14,122 nucleotides of DNA from Nitrospirota bacterium (lineage in GTDB: Bacteria; Nitrospirota; Nitrospiria; Nitrospirales; Nitrospiraceae): contig JACRLS010000203.1 in the NCBI GenBank assembly GCA_016235225.1, positions 1 to 14,122 on the forward strand, given 5' to 3'. The notes under the pieces are model-generated. The model searched no databases. It was not told the DNA's origin and worked only from the letters and a program-made list of their open reading frames with translations. Made by a program: the position numbers and the translations under genes. Below are positions 13,011-14,122 of the stretch, one piece after another (position 1 is the first letter of the stretch; each line of letters starts with the position of its first letter).

Positions 13011-14122
13011 GGCTCAACGCAGATTGGAGTGGGTGAATTCCGCTCATTTCCGAGGCAAGAAGGCGGTCAGAATCTTGAGCCGGAGCTACTCCTCATCCCG
13101 ATAGCCATAGGCGCGTCGTTGAATCTCTCGGATCTTGTTGTTGAGCCCTTCGACGAAGCCGAGCTTGACCTTGTTGCGGGGCGTGCCATAGGCCGCGATG
13201 CCCTCCCAGTGCCGTTCGATCAGGGCGGCAAACTTCTCGAAGGGCCGGAGCCGTTGCCATTTGAGCTGCTCCTGCCAGCGGGTAAAAAACTGCCGCGCCC
13301 AGCCTTCGCGGCGATAGGCCCAGAGTTGTCCAAACTCCTCCTTGAGCAGGTAGGCCGTGGCCAGCCGCTTGTTGGCCCGCAGCAGCTTGCGGAGCGAGCG
13401 GCGGCCGGCCAGCGTGAGATTAGCGCGGTGGGAGAGCCGCGTGTCGCGCTGGCCTTTGATGAAGGCGCGGTCCTTCGCCGCCACTCGCTGATACTCGGCC
13501 CGGCGGACCTGATCCATCGCGTCGGCCAGATGACGCAGGATGTGGCACGTGTCGAACAGGATCTGGGCCTGCGGCGCATGGGTCTGCACCGAGTGGCGGA
13601 AGGCCTTCCACATGTCCATCACGGCCAGCCGAATCCGGGCCGTCTTCTGGGGGCCGAGGTCGAGCAAGACCCGGTCCAGGTCGGCGTTGGTCCGTCCCTG
13701 CCCCCCGACCCAGATCGGGCGTCCCCGCTCCAGGTCGCTGACCACCATGCGATACGTGTGGCCCTTCTTGATCGACCGTTCATCCACGCCAATGACCCGC
13801 GGCGCCGGCGGCGGCGTCTTGGCCAGCCAGGCCTGCATGTACCGCATGTCCAGATCCTTGACCGTGTGCTCATGCAGGCGCAGCATCTGGGCCGCGGACC
13901 TGTTCGACATGTCTCGGCACAAGGTGCCGACGTGGTGGGCGAACCGCTGTGTATAGCGGGGATTCTGCGCCAGCCAGTCCAGCCGCTCCACGTTCACCCC
14001 CTGACAGCGCGAGCAGGCCACCCGCCGTTGCTCAAAGGCCAGATAGAGGCGCCAACCGGCGGCATCGGTATCCCGCACGCGGCGCGTCGTGCGGTCGTAG
14101 AAGGCGCGGCGGCGGGTCCCGC
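13011..14122 (-). mobile_element. ISL3-family insertion sequence, one end only
   Basis: The transposase identifies the family. The inner end is placed at 13011 because GGCTCAACGC there resembles the GGCTC-type ends of ISL3 elements, and the eight bases before it (ATAAGTAT, 13003-13010) are AT-rich, as ISL3 target duplications of 8 bp often are. The other end is outside the window, so neither the inverted repeat nor the duplication can be confirmed. Confidence 0.6.
13086..14122 (-). CDS. ISL3-family transposase, 5' end beyond the right edge, early amber stop
   Basis: The frame is open to the right edge; the part before GTG 14078 continues in frame with RRRAFYDRTTRRVRD, which fits the N-terminal zinc-finger region of ISL3 transposases, so the true start lies outside. 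Visible parts are CSRC of the zinc finger, a helix-turn-helix-like stretch (NRSAAQMLRLHEHTVKDL), and the DDE core: D in RVIGVDERSIKKGHTY, D in RLAVMDMWKAFRHSV, and E in FVEGLNNKIREIQRRAYGYRD. The frame ends at TAG (13086-13088) after YGYRDEE. Reading through the TAG gives LRLKILTAFLPRK and TGA at 13044, the usual end of the family (DEEYLRLKIL...), so tyrosine TAC has probably become TAG. The catalytic core is complete, so loss of 14 residues may or may not inactivate it. Confidence 0.9.
   Translation of the reverse strand, partial: GTRRRAFYDRTTRRVRDTDAAGWRLYLAFEQRRVACSRCQGVNVERLDWLAQNPRYTQRFAHHVGTLCRDMSNRSAAQMLRLHEHTVKDLDMRYMQAWLAKTPPPAPRVIGVDERSIKKGHTYRMVVSDLERGRPIWVGGQGRTNADLDRVLLDLGPQKTARIRLAVMDMWKAFRHSVQTHAPQAQILFDTCHILRHLADAMDQVRRAEYQRVAAKDRAFIKGQRDTRLSHRANLTLAGRRSLRKLLRANKRLATAYLLKEEFGQLWAYRREGWARQFFTRWQEQLKWQRLRPFEKFAALIERHWEGIAAYGTPRNKVKLGFVEGLNNKIREIQRRAYGYRDEE

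Overview
This is a GC-rich (roughly 60%) bacterial window in which every gene I can support is read from the minus strand. The gene mix suggests a Gram-negative environmental bacterium, and Nitrospira or a related Nitrospirota is my best guess from gene content and style. It includes a FadL-type outer-membrane protein, a long stack of PAS domains on a hybrid kinase, a DUF3391/HD-GYP protein, LemA/TPM proteins and an ISL3 transposase. No rRNA, tRNA or CRISPR array is visible, so the taxonomic guess is inference only.

Layout from right to left, which is the direction of transcription. At the right edge lies an ISL3-family insertion sequence, cut by the window end; its transposase carries an amber stop 14 codons before the family's usual end. 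Next comes a small set of exported proteins: two OB-fold-like secreted proteins of about 155 residues, related to each other, flanking a secreted kelch-like beta-propeller of six blades that is broken by an 8-nt frameshift. A DUF3391/HD-GYP (cyclic-di-GMP phosphodiesterase) gene follows. Then comes a five-PAS hybrid histidine kinase whose first 35 codons are cut off by an in-frame TGA, followed by a stand-alone receiver protein. The next block encodes a secreted SRPBCC protein, a LemA lipoprotein, a secreted TPM (YgcG-like) protein with a glycine-rich tail, and a membrane TPM protein. A YqhA (UPF0114) membrane protein and a FadL/OmpP1 outer-membrane transporter, cut by the left edge, finish the window.

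The most unusual feature is a dispersed repeat of about 120 bp present three times (3735-3852, 5043-5166, 8861-8984). Each copy holds the last bases of a LemA-like reading frame, a near-perfect 15-21 bp hairpin of AGGTTGAGG-type units, and a start codon with a complete signal-peptide reading frame placed in and after the loop. Two copies provide the start and signal peptide of two unrelated secreted proteins (SRPBCC and TPM). The third copy encodes only a 28-residue orphan leader. It behaves like a duplicated or mobile cassette made of a start codon and an export signal. A second intergenic repeat family, built from GTGGTCAGTGG and its complement, fills the gaps at 1197-1402 and 2760-2904.

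Functionally, the kinase, receiver and HD-GYP genes form a cytoplasmic signalling group. The SRPBCC-LemA-TPM-TPM block looks like an envelope-associated unit. The right-hand secreted set has no function I can name. At least three genes (kinase 5' end, propeller, transposase) carry single disabling changes, so this stretch is either decaying or contains sequencing errors that raw reads could settle.
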